The notes under the pieces were generated by a model that had not been told where the DNA came from, ran no database searches, and saw nothing but the letters and a program-made list of their open reading frames with translations. 64,000 nucleotides of DNA, from NCBI RefSeq assembly GCF_000426645.1, contig NZ_AUFT01000016.1, forward strand, positions 121,124 through 185,123, written 5' to 3'. The DNA comes from Nakamurella lactea DSM 19367. Lineage in GTDB: Bacteria; Actinomycetota; Actinomycetes; Mycobacteriales; Nakamurellaceae. Shown here piece after piece: positions 24,212 to 35,897 of this stretch. Within the stretch, counting starts at the first letter, position 1, and every line of letters begins with the position of its first letter. Position numbers and translations under genes: made by a program.

Positions 24212-25021
24212 TCAGCGGCCGAAGATGTCGTCTGTCATCGGGCCGTTGCCGGCCAGCAGGCCGCCGTCCACCGGCAGGGCGACGCCGGTGATCCAGCTTG
24301 CGTCGTCACCGGCGAGGAAGGCGATGGCTGCGGCCACATCCTGCGGGGTGCCCACCCGGCCCAGCGGATACCAGCGCTTCAGCCGCTCGAGGATAGCCGG
24401 GTCGCGGTCCACCCGCTGCTGCCAGATCGGGGTGGCAATGGTGCCGGGAACCACTGCGTTACACCGGATTCCGTGCTTCCCGTAGCCGACGGCCAGTGAT
24501 CGGGTCAGGCTGAGCAACCCCGCCTTGGCCGCCGAGTACGCCTCGTTGCCGTAGAAGCCGACCGCGTTCACCGAAGCGACGTTGACGATCACCCCGGCAC
24601 CGCGGGCCGTCATCGACGGCAGGACGGCCTGGGACATCAGGTAGCTGCCGGTCAGGCTGACGGCGATGTCACGATCCCAGGCCCGCCGGGAGATCTCGTC
24701 GAAGGAGGCGGCGTCGCAGACCGCCGCATTGTTCACCAGGATGTCGACGCCCCCGTCCCCTGAGCCGTAGCGGGGTTGTCCCGCGATCGCGGCGGCGACG
24801 GCCGACTCGTCGCTGACGTCGAGTTCGATGCCCAGCGCTCCCGGCAGGTCGGCTGCCGTCGCCCTCGCCCGGTCGCCGTCGAGGTCGGCGACCACCACGG
24901 TGGCGCCCGCGGCCGCGAACCTGGCGGCCGTCACCGCGCCGATGCCGGACCCGCCGCCGGTGATCAGCACGACCCTGCCGTCGAAGCGTTGCGGGGCGGG
25001 ACCCGGGGGAGCGTCAGCCAT
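24212..25021 (-). CDS. Short-chain dehydrogenase/reductase
   Basis: 269 aa classical [22 protein letters not shown] binds the cofactor, [11 protein letters not shown] is the NNAG-type motif, and [11 protein letters not shown] holds the catalytic Tyr and Lys; VADLDGD after strand 2 favours NAD(H). Residues near [17 protein letters not shown] are encoded by a copy of the dispersed GTAGCGGGGTTGTCCCG repeat and depart from the usual family loop. The ATG at 25021 matches the family start, with CGGAGA upstream. The substrate is unknown. Tandem 52-bp repeats fill its upstream region. Confidence 0.9.
   Translation of the reverse strand: MADAPPGPAPQRFDGRVVLITGGGSGIGAVTAARFAAAGATVVVADLDGDRARATAADLPGALGIELDVSDESAVAAAIAGQPRYGSGDGGVDILVNNAAVCDAASFDEISRRAWDRDIAVSLTGSYLMSQAVLPSMTARGAGVIVNVASVNAVGFYGNEAYSAAKAGLLSLTRSLAVGYGKHGIRCNAVVPGTIATPIWQQRVDRDPAILERLKRWYPLGRVGTPQDVAAAIAFLAGDDASWITGVALPVDGGLLAGNGPMTDDIFGR
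24764..24784. repeat. Intragenic copy of the GTAGCGGGGTTGTCCCG repeat
   Basis: The repeat core, otherwise intergenic at 3207 and 37751-37819, here lies inside the SDR gene in the antisense direction. It is read as A-G-Q-P-R-Y in the SDR frame. It keeps the frame open and sits in the loop before the NNAA motif. Confidence 0.7.
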
Positions 25022-25071
25022 GGTCGGTCTCCGTTCGTCGGCTCGATCATGGCAGGCCCGACGTGGTGCCC

Positions 25072-25227
25072 GACGGCCGCATTCGGTGCGGGGGCCGCCG
25101 AGTTGGTGGGTTCGTCCTCGCTGGGTGGCCGGTTTCGGTGCGGGAGTCGCCGAGTCGGTGGGTTCGTCCTCACGCGGTGGCCGGTTTCGGTGCGGGAGTC
25201 GCCGAGTCGGTGGGTTCGTCCTCACGA
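25072..25227. repeat. Three tandem 52-bp repeats
   Basis: Copies start at 25072, 25124 and 25176. The second and third are almost identical and the first is diverged. A marker hexamer GCCGAG recurs at 25097, 25149 and 25201, exactly 52 bp apart, within GCCGAGTCGGTGGGTTCGTC. The array fills the divergent gap between the SDR and the GntR gene. A related pair with the same 52-bp spacing is at 57955-58027. Confidence 0.8.
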
Positions 25228-25270
25228 GCCGGCGTGCACAACCCTGCATTGTTCTAGTATCATGCGAACT

Positions 25271-25624
25271 ATGTTGATTCGTGTGGATCCGGCCTCCGAG
25301 GTGGGGCTGGCCGAACAGATCGCCGGCCAGGTTCGTGGCGCGCTGGTCGTCGGCGACGTCGTTCCGGGCGAGAAGCTGCCGGCGGCAAGGGAACTGGCCG
25401 CCGGTCTGGACGTCAACATGCACACCGTGCTGCGCGCCTACTCCGTGTTGCGCGACGAGGGGCTGATCGAACTGCGTCGAGGACGCGGCGCCCAGATCCG
25501 ATCGGACGTGGACACCAGCGCGCTGCGGCTGGACGACCAGATCCGGGATCTGCTGCGTTCGGCGGACCGGCTGGGGATCGCCCGGGACGCCCTGATCGAC
25601 AGAATAAGAAAGGTATCGACATGA
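25271..25624 (+). CDS. GntR-family regulator (YtrA-like, short)
   Basis: 117 aa. Winged helix of the GntR type: [65 protein letters not shown]. Only a short C-terminal helix pair follows, as in YtrA-type regulators of membrane or ABC operons. TAGTAT (25255-25260) can serve as the -10. The ATG at 25271 fits a near-leaderless transcript better than the in-frame ATG at 25262, which abuts the box. The stop overlaps the next ATG by 4 nt, so it controls or is co-made with the DUF1648 membrane protein. Confidence 0.88.
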   Translation: MLIRVDPASEVGLAEQIAGQVRGALVVGDVVPGEKLPAARELAAGLDVNMHTVLRAYSVLRDEGLIELRRGRGAQIRSDVDTSALRLDDQIRDLLRSADRLGIARDALIDRIRKVST

Positions 25625-26571
25625 CCGCAGAACCCTCCGGACACGGCCGCTGGGCGGCGGTCGGACTGGCCGCGGCCGCGCCGGTGCTGCTGATCGCGTT
25701 CCGGCTGCTCTTCTCCGGCCGCACGCCCGAGCAGATCCCGACGCACTGGAACCTGCACGGGCAGGTCGATCGAACCGCCGGCTCGATCGGTTTCTTCCTG
25801 GTGCTGTTGGCGCTGAGTCTGGTGCTGGCCATCGCCGCGATCGTTGCCGTGCTGCTTCGTCGTCATCCCGGCCCCGCCCGGATCTCGGTAGCCGCGCTGC
25901 TCTTCGGAAGTTGGCTGGCCACAGGCATTTTCTGCACCACCATGGCGGTGTCGGCCGGCGCCCGCACGGCTCAGCAGGTGTCGTTCCCGTGGTACGCGGT
26001 GGTGATCGTCCTGGTTGTGCCGCTGCTGGCCGGGGCGGCCGGCTGGTCGTTGCTGCCGGCCGACCGGTTGCCGGCCGTGCCGATCGGGACCGACAGCACC
26101 CTGCAGTTCGGCGACACCGAGCGGGTGGTCTGGGTGGGACGGGCCAGTTCGCTGCCGGTGCGCTGGATCGCGGTGCTCGCCCTGGTGGCCAGTGCAGTGT
26201 TGGTGGTGCTGTCGGTGCCGGTCGCAGTGGTGGTGTTCGTGGCTTCGCTGCTGCTGATCATGGTCTCCGAGCTCGGCGTGCGGGTGGACGAGTCCGGGTT
26301 GCACACATTGTGGGGACCGTTCGGCCGGCCGTGCAGCACGATCGCGCTGAGCAACATCGCCGGTTCCCGGGCGGAGCAGATCCAGCCAATGCATTGGGGC
26401 GGTTGGGGTTTGCGGTTCTCGGCCCGGGGCACCGCAGCGATTGTCAGGTCCGGGCCGGGCATCGTCGTCGACCGGGTCGGGGGATCGAGATACGCGGTAA
26501 CGGTTGACGGTGCGGAGCAGGGTGCTGAGGTGCTCAACGCCCTGCTGGCCAGGGACCGTCGCGCCGGTTGA
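25621..26571 (+). CDS. DUF1648-type membrane protein
   Basis: 316 aa with about six transmembrane segments. The loop [19 protein letters not shown] is the DUF1648 signature, as in SdpI-like immunity and related membrane proteins. The C-terminal third ([27 protein letters not shown]) is soluble and PH-like. It is translationally coupled to the GntR regulator, a pairing common in Gram-positive bacteria, where it often relates to envelope stress. Its exact function is unknown. The 3' end is 3 bp from the convergent desaturase stop. Confidence 0.82.
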   Translation: MTAEPSGHGRWAAVGLAAAAPVLLIAFRLLFSGRTPEQIPTHWNLHGQVDRTAGSIGFFLVLLALSLVLAIAAIVAVLLRRHPGPARISVAALLFGSWLATGIFCTTMAVSAGARTAQQVSFPWYAVVIVLVVPLLAGAAGWSLLPADRLPAVPIGTDSTLQFGDTERVVWVGRASSLPVRWIAVLALVASAVLVVLSVPVAVVVFVASLLLIMVSELGVRVDESGLHTLWGPFGRPCSTIALSNIAGSRAEQIQPMHWGGWGLRFSARGTAAIVRSGPGIVVDRVGGSRYAVTVDGAEQGAEVLNALLARDRRAG

Positions 26572-26574
26572 GGA

Positions 26575-27663
26575 TCAGCGCAGGGAGTTGGCGGTGGGGC
26601 AGCCGTAGGCGTTCCGGCCGGCGATGCCGACCTGGTTCAGGTACCGCACCACGATCAGCCAGGCGCGGTAGACCGGAACCTCGTGGTAAACGACCCCTTG
26701 CTCCAGACAGAAGTCCCGGATCACCGGCCGGGCCAGCCGCAGGTTCGGCCGCGGCATGCTCGGAAACAGGTGATGCTCGATCTGATAGTTCAGCCCGCCC
26801 ATCGCGAAGCTGGCCACCCGCCCGCCGAGTACGTTGCGCGAGCTGATCACCTGTCGGTGGAAGAAGTCGATCTTCTCGGTCGGCGGGACGACCGGCATTC
26901 CGATGTGGCTGACGGCGAACGACGCACCCAGGTAGACGCCCATCGCCCCGAGGACCACGCCCAGGAAGGTGGCGGCGATGCCGGGCGGCAGGAACACGAA
27001 CAGCAGCGCGGGCAGCGCGGCCAGCCGCAGCGTGATCAGCGTCAACTCGAGTCGACGCCGCTTCATGGTGGGATCGGTGATCAGTGCCACCACGCTCTGC
27101 ACCTGCAGGTTGAGCATCTCGACCAGCAGCAGCGGGAAGAACCACCAGCCCTGCCGGGCGTGCATGGCCAGTGCCCAGCGGGACCGGATCGGCTTCTCGG
27201 CCAGGTAGAAGTGCACCAGCGACGGGTCGATGTCCGGGTCCTTGCCGATCTGGTTCGGCGCGGCGTGGTGCTTGGAGTGCTTGTTGTTCCACCAGGCCAG
27301 GCTGACGCCCCCCATGCCGGTGCCGAGTACCAGTGCGGTCCAGTCGTTCCACCGGCCCGAGGTGAAGATCTGCCGGTGGGCGGCGTCGTGACTGAGGAAG
27401 ATCAGCTGGGTCAGCACGAAGGCCAGCCCCCCGGCGATGCCGAGCTGGGCCCAGCTCTCGCCGATAAAGGAGAAGCCGACCCATAGGCCGGCCAGCAGGG
27501 CCAACAGGATCACGATCTTCGCCAGGTAGTAACCGCGGCGGCGTTTGAGCAGGCCGCGTTGCTGGACGGCATGCATGACCGTGGCGTAGTCGGTGGCTTT
27601 GCGGGGCGAGTCCGGGCGATGTTCGCTGGTGCTCTGTCTGGTTCGGTCGGTGGCGAGCGTCAT
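26575..27663 (-). CDS. Membrane fatty acid desaturase (DesA3-like)
   Basis: 362 aa integral membrane diiron enzyme. The three His boxes are intact: HDAAHRQ, HSKHH and QIEHH, the last with Gln in the first place as in acyl-CoA and front-end desaturases. Four transmembrane helices lie around them. It should insert a cis double bond in long acyl-CoA or lipid-bound chains using O2 and an electron donor; the donor reductase is not nearby. The start is tentative; only weak GCAGGG lies upstream. It diverges from metG with 164 bp between them. Confidence 0.9.
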   Translation of the reverse strand: MTLATDRTRQSTSEHRPDSPRKATDYATVMHAVQQRGLLKRRRGYYLAKIVILLALLAGLWVGFSFIGESWAQLGIAGGLAFVLTQLIFLSHDAAHRQIFTSGRWNDWTALVLGTGMGGVSLAWWNNKHSKHHAAPNQIGKDPDIDPSLVHFYLAEKPIRSRWALAMHARQGWWFFPLLLVEMLNLQVQSVVALITDPTMKRRRLELTLITLRLAALPALLFVFLPPGIAATFLGVVLGAMGVYLGASFAVSHIGMPVVPPTEKIDFFHRQVISSRNVLGGRVASFAMGGLNYQIEHHLFPSMPRPNLRLARPVIRDFCLEQGVVYHEVPVYRAWLIVVRYLNQVGIAGRNAYGCPTANSLR

Positions 27664-27827
27664 GGCCCTGCGTCCGTCCCCGGACCAACTGGTGGACCGA
27701 AGTCATCGTGAACCGGGAAATGGCGTGGCTTCCGCAGTCGCGCCGGCGAATCGCCCGATGCTTCAGCCTACCTACTTCGGCCGGCAGTGGGTCATTTCGG
27801 TTTCGACCGGGCCATTAACCTGACCTC

Positions 27828-29660
27828 ATGAGTATCCCCGTCCTGACAGCTGTCGCCTGGCCGTACGCCAACGGCCCGCGGCACATCGGCCACGTCTCCG
27901 GCTTCGGCATCCCCGCCGACATCTACTCCCGCTACCAGCGGATGGCCGGCAACGAGGTGCTGATGGTGTCCGGCACCGACGAACACGGCACCCCGATCCT
28001 GGTGCTGGCCGAACAGGAGGGCGTCAGCCCACGGGTGCTCGCCGACCGCTACAACAAGGTGATCGTCGACGACCTGCAGGGACTGGGCGTCAGCTACGAC
28101 CTGTTCACCAGGACCGAGACGCGCAACCACTATGCCGTCACCCAGGAGATGTTCCGGGCGGTGCACCGCAACGGCTACTTCGTGCCGCAGACCAGCCAGA
28201 GCGCGATCAGCCCGTCCACCGGTCGCACGCTGCCCGACCGGTACATCGAGGGCACCTGCCCGATCTGCGGGTACGACGGCGCGCGCGGCGACCAGTGCGA
28301 CAACTGCGGCAACCAGCTCGATCCGATCGACCTGATCAACCCGAGGTCCAAGATCAACGGCGAGACCCCGAAGTTCGTCGAGTCCGAGCAGTTCATGCTC
28401 GATCTGCCGGCCCTGGCCGTCGCGCTGGGCGAGTGGCTGCACACCCGCAAGGACTGGCGGCCGAACGTGTTGAAGTTCTCGCTGAACCTGCTGGACGATC
28501 TGCGCCCGCGGGCGATGACCCGCGACATCGACTGGGGCATCCCGGTGCCACTGGACGGCTGGCGGGATCGGCCGGACAAGAAGCTGTACGTGTGGTTCGA
28601 CGCGGTGATCGGCTACCTGTCCGCCTCGGTGGAATGGGCCCGCCGCTTCGGCGAAGGTCCCGATCACTACCAGCACTGGTGGGCAAACCCGCAGGCCCAG
28701 CACCGGTACTTCATGGGCAAGGACAACATCACCTTCCACAGCCAGATCTGGCCCGCCGAATTGCTCGGCTACAACGGCGAGGGTGCCAAGGGCGGCGAGC
28801 CGGGAGCCTTCGGGCACCTGGATCTGCCCACCGAGGTGGTCTCTAGCGAGTTCCTGACGATGAGCGGTTCCAAGTTCTCCTCGTCCAGGGGCACGGTCAT
28901 TTATGTCGGCGACTTCCTCCGCGAGTACGGCCCGGACGCGTTGCGCTACTTCGTGTCCGTCGCCGGCCCGGAGACCCAGGACACCGACTTCACCTGGGAG
29001 GAGTTCGTCCGCCGGACCAACTTCGAGCTGGCCAACGAGTGGGGCAACCTGGTGAACCGCTCGGTGTCGATGGCGCACAAGAACTTCGGTGCGATCCCGC
29101 CGGCCGGTGCCCTGACCGACGTCGAGGCCCAGCTGCTGGGGGCCGCCGATACCGCCTTCAGCACGGTCGGGGACCTGTTGCAGCGCAGCCGGTTCAAGCA
29201 GGCTGCCGGGGAGGCGATGCGGGTGGTATCGCTGGCCAACAAGTACATCTCCGACACCGAACCGTGGAAGCTGGCCAAAGACCCGGCGGATCGCGATCGG
29301 CTCGGGACGGTGCTGAACACCGCGCTGCAGGTGGTCGACGATGCCAAGACGCTGCTCACCCCGTTCCTGCCGCACTCGTCCCAGAAGGTCTTCGAAGCCC
29401 TTGGTGGACAGGGTGTCTGGGCCGCGGAGCCGGAGATTCAGAACGTCACCGACTTCGATGACGCCGTCGAGGGGGTCGGGGTGCCGGAGGTCACCGACTA
29501 TCCCGTGCTCACCGGGGACTGGGCCGGCCAGCAGGCGACCTGGCGACGTAGGCCGATCGAGTCCGGCATTCCGCTGGCGAAGCCGACCCCGTTGTTCGGC
29601 AAGCTCGATCCGGAACTCGGCGAGACCGGGCCCGACTGGGCGCCGATCAAGAAGGACTGA
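27828..29660 (+). CDS. metG: Methionyl-tRNA synthetase
   Basis: 610 aa class I synthetase. The HIGH motif appears as HIGHVSG and the KMSKS loop as [11 protein letters not shown]. The zinc knuckle [17 protein letters not shown] has four Cys. The anticodon-binding helical domain follows ([30 protein letters not shown]). There is no C-terminal tRNA-binding (EMAP) domain. The ATG at 27828 is preceded by TAACCT 6 nt upstream and no Shine-Dalgarno, so it is probably leaderless. It starts the syntenic block metG-tatD-rpf-ksgA-ispE known from mycobacteria. Confidence 0.97.
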   Translation: MSIPVLTAVAWPYANGPRHIGHVSGFGIPADIYSRYQRMAGNEVLMVSGTDEHGTPILVLAEQEGVSPRVLADRYNKVIVDDLQGLGVSYDLFTRTETRNHYAVTQEMFRAVHRNGYFVPQTSQSAISPSTGRTLPDRYIEGTCPICGYDGARGDQCDNCGNQLDPIDLINPRSKINGETPKFVESEQFMLDLPALAVALGEWLHTRKDWRPNVLKFSLNLLDDLRPRAMTRDIDWGIPVPLDGWRDRPDKKLYVWFDAVIGYLSASVEWARRFGEGPDHYQHWWANPQAQHRYFMGKDNITFHSQIWPAELLGYNGEGAKGGEPGAFGHLDLPTEVVSSEFLTMSGSKFSSSRGTVIYVGDFLREYGPDALRYFVSVAGPETQDTDFTWEEFVRRTNFELANEWGNLVNRSVSMAHKNFGAIPPAGALTDVEAQLLGAADTAFSTVGDLLQRSRFKQAAGEAMRVVSLANKYISDTEPWKLAKDPADRDRLGTVLNTALQVVDDAKTLLTPFLPHSSQKVFEALGGQGVWAAEPEIQNVTDFDDAVEGVGVPEVTDYPVLTGDWAGQQATWRRRPIESGIPLAKPTPLFGKLDPELGETGPDWAPIKKD

Positions 29661-29662
29661 GT

Positions 29663-30583
29663 GTGAGTCGACAGGGAGCGGAGGCAACGGCCGGTGGAGC
29701 GGAGCGACACCAGCCGGCCCGCAGGGACCGCGGAGACGAACAATCCAGTTCGCCACTGCCCGAATCGTTGCGCGACCGGAGACCAGCGAAACCGCCGGAA
29801 CCGTTGCCCGGCAGCGTGATCGACGCGCATACCCACCTGGATGCCTGCGGCGCGGATACCCCGGAGCTGGTGGCGGGTGCGATGCAGCGGGCGGCCGCCG
29901 TCGGTGTCGCGAAGGTCGTCACCATCGCCGACGACCTGGCCGCCGCCCGCTGGGCGGCAACCGCGGCGACCTGGCATCCGGACCTGTACGCCGCCGTTGC
30001 CTTGCACCCGACCAGGGCCGACACCCTGGACGACGCCGCCCGGGCCGAGCTCGGCGAGCTGGCCCGTCAGCCCAAAGTGGTCGCGATCGGTGAGACCGGC
30101 CTCGACCACTACTGGGACGCGGCCCCGCACCCGGCGCAGGCCGAGGCGTTCGCCTGGCACATCCAGCTGGCCAAGGACGTCGGCAAGCCGTTGATGATCC
30201 ACGACCGGGACGCCCACGACGCGGTCTTCGACGTGCTGCGGGCCGAGGGCGCGCCGCCGGAGGTGATCTTCCACTGCTTCTCCGGCGACGCGCAGCTCGC
30301 CCGCCGCTGCGCCGATGCCGGCTTTGCGATGTCGTTCGCCGGTCCGGTCAGTTTCCGCAACGCGACGGATCTGCACGCAGCGGCGAAGCTGGCCCCCGCC
30401 GAATTGCTGCTGGTGGAGACGGACGCACCGTTCCTCACCCCGCACCCGCAACGGGGGACGGTCAACGAGCCCTATGCCCTGCCCTACACGGTGCGTGCGC
30501 TGGCCGCTCTCCGCGGCGCCGATCTGGCGGAGCTGTGCACCCGATTGCGCTCGAACGCGGAACGGATTTACCGCCTGAGCTGA
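29663..30583 (+). CDS. TatD-family metal-dependent hydrolase
   Basis: 306 aa. After a basic, disordered extension of about 50 residues the TatD barrel starts with VIDAHTHLDACG (metal His pair). It continues with VALHPTRAD, VAIGETGLDHYW (metal Glu), KPLMIHDRDAHD, IFHCFSGDAQLARRC and LLVETDAPFLTPHP (metal Asp). Family members are 3'-5' DNases or hydrolases. The GTG at 29663 lies 2 nt after the metG stop, so translation is coupled; a start nearer the domain cannot be excluded. Confidence 0.92.
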   Translation: MSRQGAEATAGGAERHQPARRDRGDEQSSSPLPESLRDRRPAKPPEPLPGSVIDAHTHLDACGADTPELVAGAMQRAAAVGVAKVVTIADDLAAARWAATAATWHPDLYAAVALHPTRADTLDDAARAELGELARQPKVVAIGETGLDHYWDAAPHPAQAEAFAWHIQLAKDVGKPLMIHDRDAHDAVFDVLRAEGAPPEVIFHCFSGDAQLARRCADAGFAMSFAGPVSFRNATDLHAAAKLAPAELLLVETDAPFLTPHPQRGTVNEPYALPYTVRALAALRGADLAELCTRLRSNAERIYRLS

Positions 30584-30647
30584 CGCTCGCTACCGCCGAA
30601 CGGGTGGATTCGCGAGGGAGATGTGGACAACACCCCAGGTCACCGGC

Positions 30648-32344
<1,697 letters not shown>

Positions 32345-32353
32345 CGCCCGCCT

Positions 32354-33922
32354 ATGGCCTCCACGTCGCCGATCACTCCTGTGTCCGAACCTGTGCTGCA
32401 ACCCGATAACGCTCGGCGCGGTCCTGCCGCGGCCGACCGCGGACCGTGGGTGTCGCCCGAGGAACTCGCGGCGCGCCGGGCCGTCCGGCGTCGTGCCGTC
32501 ATTCCGGCACAGCGGACCAGCGGCGCCCGGGTGCCGACGCCGCAGCTGATGGTCGCCGCCAACCGGGGTGACTGGGTGGCTCCGCCGTCGCGGCCGCCGA
32601 TCGCCGCCGACCGAGGTGTATGGGTGGTTCCGCCGCCGCGCACCCAGGAGGCGCTGGTCGAGGTCGCCGCGTCGGCACTCACGCCGGTGGCCGGGCGGCA
32701 GCTCTCCCCGGTTGCCGAGCCGCCGGCGCCGGCATTCGCCGGGCTGCTGCCGGTCGAGCCGAGATCCACTGCGGACGCTCTGCTGCCGGTCGGCGAGTCC
32801 TGGTTGGCCCGGCTGCGACGTCCGGCCTTGGCCACCCTGACCGCGGGTCTGGTGATTCTCGGGACCGGAGCGCCGACCTTCGGCGACGACATGAAGGCCG
32901 TCACCGTTGTGGTGGACGGCACGCCGCGGACCATCACCACCGACGCCGCGACCGTCGGTGATGCGCTCGCCACCGCCGGCATCCCGGTCCGCGACCACGA
33001 CCTGCTCGCGCCGGCGGCCGCCACAGCGGTCGCCGACGGCGGGTCGATCACCCTGCGGCGGGGCCGGCTGATCACCGCGGACGTCGACGGCACCCAGCGG
33101 CAGTTGTGGACGACGGCCACCTCGGTCGACGCGGCGCTGCACCAGCTCGGACTGGACAACGGTCAGTACCAAGTGGCCGCCGACCGCAGTCGGCCGATCG
33201 GCCCGGAAGGGCTGACGCTGGCCGGTCACCGGCTGCACAACGTCACCGTGGTGGACGGTACCGGCGCACCGAAGAAGGCTCGCGTCCCCGGCGCCGACGT
33301 AGCCGATGTACTGGCAGCGCAAGGGATTTCGCTGTCCGCCACCGACAAGGTCAGTCCGGCGAGGACCAGCGCGGTGGCCGACGGGACCAAGATCGTGGTC
33401 ACCAGGATCGCGGTGAAGAACCGCGCGATCGAACAGAAGATCGCCCGTCCGGCCGACGTCACGGTGCCCGATGCCACTCTCGGCAAGGGCGAGTCGAAGG
33501 TCACCGCCGCCGGCCGCGACGGAGTCCGCCGGCTGACGATCAAGCGCACCGTCGTCAACGGCAAGGCCTCGGAGAAGGTGGTCGCCAACACCGTGCTGCG
33601 CACCCCGCAGGCCAAGGTCGTCAAGGTGGGCACCAAGGAGACCGGGGCCCCGGAATCCTGGAGCGTCCCCTGGGACCGGATGGCCTTCTGCGAGTCGACC
33701 AGCCGCTGGTCCGTCAACACCGGGAACGGCACCTACGGGGGCCTGCAGTTCAAGACCCCGACCTGGCTCGAGTACGGCGGCGGCGAGTTCGCTCCTCGTG
33801 CCGATCTGGCGACCGAGGCCCAGCAGATCATCGTGGCCGAGCGGCTGTACGCCAAGGAGGGCCTGGCCCCGTGGCACTGTGCCCGGCTGCTCGGCTGGGG
33901 CTTCGGCAAGTACCAGGGCTGA
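32354..33922 (+). CDS. Resuscitation-promoting factor, RpfB type (copy 2, extended N terminus)
   Basis: 522 aa. The domain order is as in copy 1: membrane helix at about 155-177, DUF348 repeats, G5 (about 355-430), Rpf domain (about 433-522) with WDRMAFCESTSRW. The cytoplasmic part is twice as long and carries three copies of a short motif: ADRGPWVSP (27-35), ANRGDWVAPP (69-78) and ADRGVWVVPP (85-94). Copy 1 has no such repeats. The tandem arrangement suggests duplication followed by divergence of the N-terminal part. It ends with LGWGFGKYQG, longer than copy 1. Confidence 0.93.
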   Translation: MASTSPITPVSEPVLQPDNARRGPAAADRGPWVSPEELAARRAVRRRAVIPAQRTSGARVPTPQLMVAANRGDWVAPPSRPPIAADRGVWVVPPPRTQEALVEVAASALTPVAGRQLSPVAEPPAPAFAGLLPVEPRSTADALLPVGESWLARLRRPALATLTAGLVILGTGAPTFGDDMKAVTVVVDGTPRTITTDAATVGDALATAGIPVRDHDLLAPAAATAVADGGSITLRRGRLITADVDGTQRQLWTTATSVDAALHQLGLDNGQYQVAADRSRPIGPEGLTLAGHRLHNVTVVDGTGAPKKARVPGADVADVLAAQGISLSATDKVSPARTSAVADGTKIVVTRIAVKNRAIEQKIARPADVTVPDATLGKGESKVTAAGRDGVRRLTIKRTVVNGKASEKVVANTVLRTPQAKVVKVGTKETGAPESWSVPWDRMAFCESTSRWSVNTGNGTYGGLQFKTPTWLEYGGGEFAPRADLATEAQQIIVAERLYAKEGLAPWHCARLLGWGFGKYQG

Positions 33923-33928
33923 TCGACA

Positions 33929-34783
33929 CTGAACAACCCTGAGGCCGGCGCACTGCTCGGTGCCGCGGAGATCCGCCGGCTGGCCGCCGAACTCGACCTG
34001 CGCCCGACCAAGACGCTCGGCCAGAACTTCGTGCATGATGGAAACACAGTGCGGCGCATCGTTTCTGCCGCCGCCCTGGACGCCCACGAACACGTTCTGG
34101 AGATCGGCCCCGGCCTCGGCTCGCTGACCCTCGGGTTACTCGAGGTGGTTCCGCGGGTGACGGCCGTCGAGATCGATCCGCGGTTGGCCCAGTTGTTGCC
34201 CAGAACCGTTGCCGCGCACCGTGGCAGCGCCGGCGGGCTGACGGTCGTCACCGCAGATGCGATGCAGGCCAACGCTTCCGTCATCCCCGATGCGCCGACC
34301 GCGCTGGTCGCGAACCTGCCGTACAACATCTCGGTGCCGGTACTGCTGCACCTGCTGGCCGAACTGCCCTCGATCCGCCGGGTGCTGGTGATGGTGCAGG
34401 CCGAGGTCGCCGACCGGCTGGCCGCGCCGCCGGGGTCGAAGACCTACGGCTCGCCGAGCGCCAAGGCGGCCTGGTACGGCCCCACCCGGCGGGCCGGATC
34501 GGTCGGCCGGAACGTGTTCTGGCCGGTACCCGGTGTCGACTCCGCCCTGGTGGCGCTGGACCGACGGCCGACGCCCCGACCGCAGGACCGGGCCGCCGTC
34601 TTCGCGGTGATCGACGCCGCCTTTGCCCAACGCCGCAAGACCTTGCGGGCGGCGCTGTCCGGTTGGGCCGGTTCGTCCGCTGCGGCCCAGGAAATCCTGG
34701 AGCGGGCGCGAGTCGATCCCGGTGCCCGTGGTGAAGTATTGGATGTGGACGCCTTCATCGCCATCGCCCAGGCCGCCGGATGA
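33929..34783 (+). CDS. rsmA: 16S rRNA dimethyladenosine transferase KsgA/RsmA
   Basis: 284 aa if CTG at 33929 is the start. The enzyme dimethylates two adjacent adenines near the 3' end of 16S r[23 protein letters not shown] is the conserved N terminus, [16 protein letters not shown] binds SAM, and [15 protein letters not shown] is the catalytic NLPY motif. The frame is open from the Rpf stop (33920-33922), yet between that stop and LGQNF there is no ATG, GTG or TTG. CTG at 33929 has CAGGG at a workable distance. A GTG start at 34031 would remove the SAM-contacting GQNF, so I reject it. See findings. Confidence 0.9.
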   Translation: MNNPEAGALLGAAEIRRLAAELDLRPTKTLGQNFVHDGNTVRRIVSAAALDAHEHVLEIGPGLGSLTLGLLEVVPRVTAVEIDPRLAQLLPRTVAAHRGSAGGLTVVTADAMQANASVIPDAPTALVANLPYNISVPVLLHLLAELPSIRRVLVMVQAEVADRLAAPPGSKTYGSPSAKAAWYGPTRRAGSVGRNVFWPVPGVDSALVALDRRPTPRPQDRAAVFAVIDAAFAQRRKTLRAALSGWAGSSAAAQEILERARVDPGARGEVLDVDAFIAIAQAAG

Positions 34784-34853
34784 GCGAGCCGATGCGGGCG
34801 AATGTTGACACAGGTCGGGGCGCCTGTGCGAGGGACGAGCGGCAGGGGGCCCG

Positions 34854-35897
34854 ATGACGGACGGCACGTTCCGGCCGCGGCTGGCCAGTACCACCTCGGA
34901 CCCGTCCGCCGGCGGGCCCGGCCGGCGCCGGTCCAGGCGGGGATCCGGTGGACCGCAGCGGCCGCGCGACGACCGGGCACCGGTGCGGGTCCGGGTGCCG
35001 GCCAAGATCAACCTGGCGCTGGCCGTCGGTGACCTGCGCGAGGACGGCTTCCACGAACTGAGCACCGTCTTTCACGCGGTCGACCTCTACGACGAGCTGA
35101 CGGTGCGGCCGGCCGCCCGCTGGTCGGTGCGCACCAATGGCTACGGGACGGTGCCGGCCGGACTGAACAACCTGGCCGGCAAGGCCGCCCGGCAGTTGCA
35201 GGCCACCCTGCGCGAGCACGGGGTGTACGGCGTGCAGGACGGACCGGTGGCCATCGAGATCGACAAGCAGATTCCGGTGGCCGGCGGGATGGCCGGCGGC
35301 AGCGCGGACGCGGCGGCCGCGCTGGTGGCGTGCAACCAGCTCTGGGATGCCCAGCTCACCCCGCGGGATCTGGCCGAGATCGGGCAGCAGATCGGCTCCG
35401 ACGTGCCGTTCGCGCTGCTCGGCGGCACCGCCGTCGGCGCCGGTCGTGGCGAGCTGCTGTCGCCGGTGCTCACCAGGATGACCCTGCACTGGGTGCTGGC
35501 CCTGGCCGACGAGGGGCTGTCCACCCCGGAGGTGTTCGGCGAACTGGACCGGCTGCGTGCGGCCGGCCGGCCGCTGCGCGCCGGCTCCGTCGACGAGATG
35601 ATCGGCGCGCTGCGATCAGGTGACGTGAATGACGTCGCCGCCGCATTGGGCAACGATCTGCAGGCGGCCGCCATTTCGTTGAATCCGGGGCTGCGGCGCA
35701 CCGTCAGGGCCGGTACCGATGCCGGAGCGCTGGGTGCGGTGGTCTCCGGATCCGGCCCGACCGTCGCGCTGCTGTGCACGGACGCCCGGCATGCCGGCGA
35801 AGTCGCGGCACAGCTGGCCGGCACCGGCACCTGTCGCGCGGTCCGGGTGGCCACCGGCCCGGTTCCCGGCGCCCGGATCATGAACGGCATCGGCTGA
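34854..35897 (+). CDS. ispE: 4-diphosphocytidyl-2-C-methyl-D-erythritol kinase IspE
   Basis: 347 aa GHMP kinase of the non-mevalonate isoprenoid pathway. [24 protein letters not shown] is the N-terminal substrate loop, [20 protein letters not shown] the ATP loop, and [14 protein letters not shown] the third GHMP motif. The ATG at 34854 adds about 42 basic, Gly/Arg-rich residues before the domain; a GTG closer to the domain (VRVRVPAK) is possible. It follows ksgA as in Rv1010-Rv1011. Its TGA shares one base with the ATG of the ABC-F gene. Confidence 0.95.
   Translation: MTDGTFRPRLASTTSDPSAGGPGRRRSRRGSGGPQRPRDDRAPVRVRVPAKINLALAVGDLREDGFHELSTVFHAVDLYDELTVRPAARWSVRTNGYGTVPAGLNNLAGKAARQLQATLREHGVYGVQDGPVAIEIDKQIPVAGGMAGGSADAAAALVACNQLWDAQLTPRDLAEIGQQIGSDVPFALLGGTAVGAGRGELLSPVLTRMTLHWVLALADEGLSTPEVFGELDRLRAAGRPLRAGSVDEMIGALRSGDVNDVAAALGNDLQAAAISLNPGLRRTVRAGTDAGALGAVVSGSGPTVALLCTDARHAGEVAAQLAGTGTCRAVRVATGPVPGARIMNGIG

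Noticed and set aside
25072..25227. CRISPR-like array
   Set aside because: Units are contiguous with no unique spacers and there are no cas genes.
25063..25257. Small plus-strand frame across the 52-bp repeats
   Set aside because: Each repeat shifts the frame by one base (52 is not a multiple of 3), so no repeated peptide is kept; noncoding repeats explain it.
27792..29756. Long minus-strand frame opposite metG
   Set aside because: Same shadow effect; no domain is recognisable and metG is complete on the plus strand.
34031..34783. ksgA starting at the GTG at 34031
   Set aside because: It would remove the conserved N-terminal RRLA...LGQNF region, which is clearly encoded upstream in the same frame.
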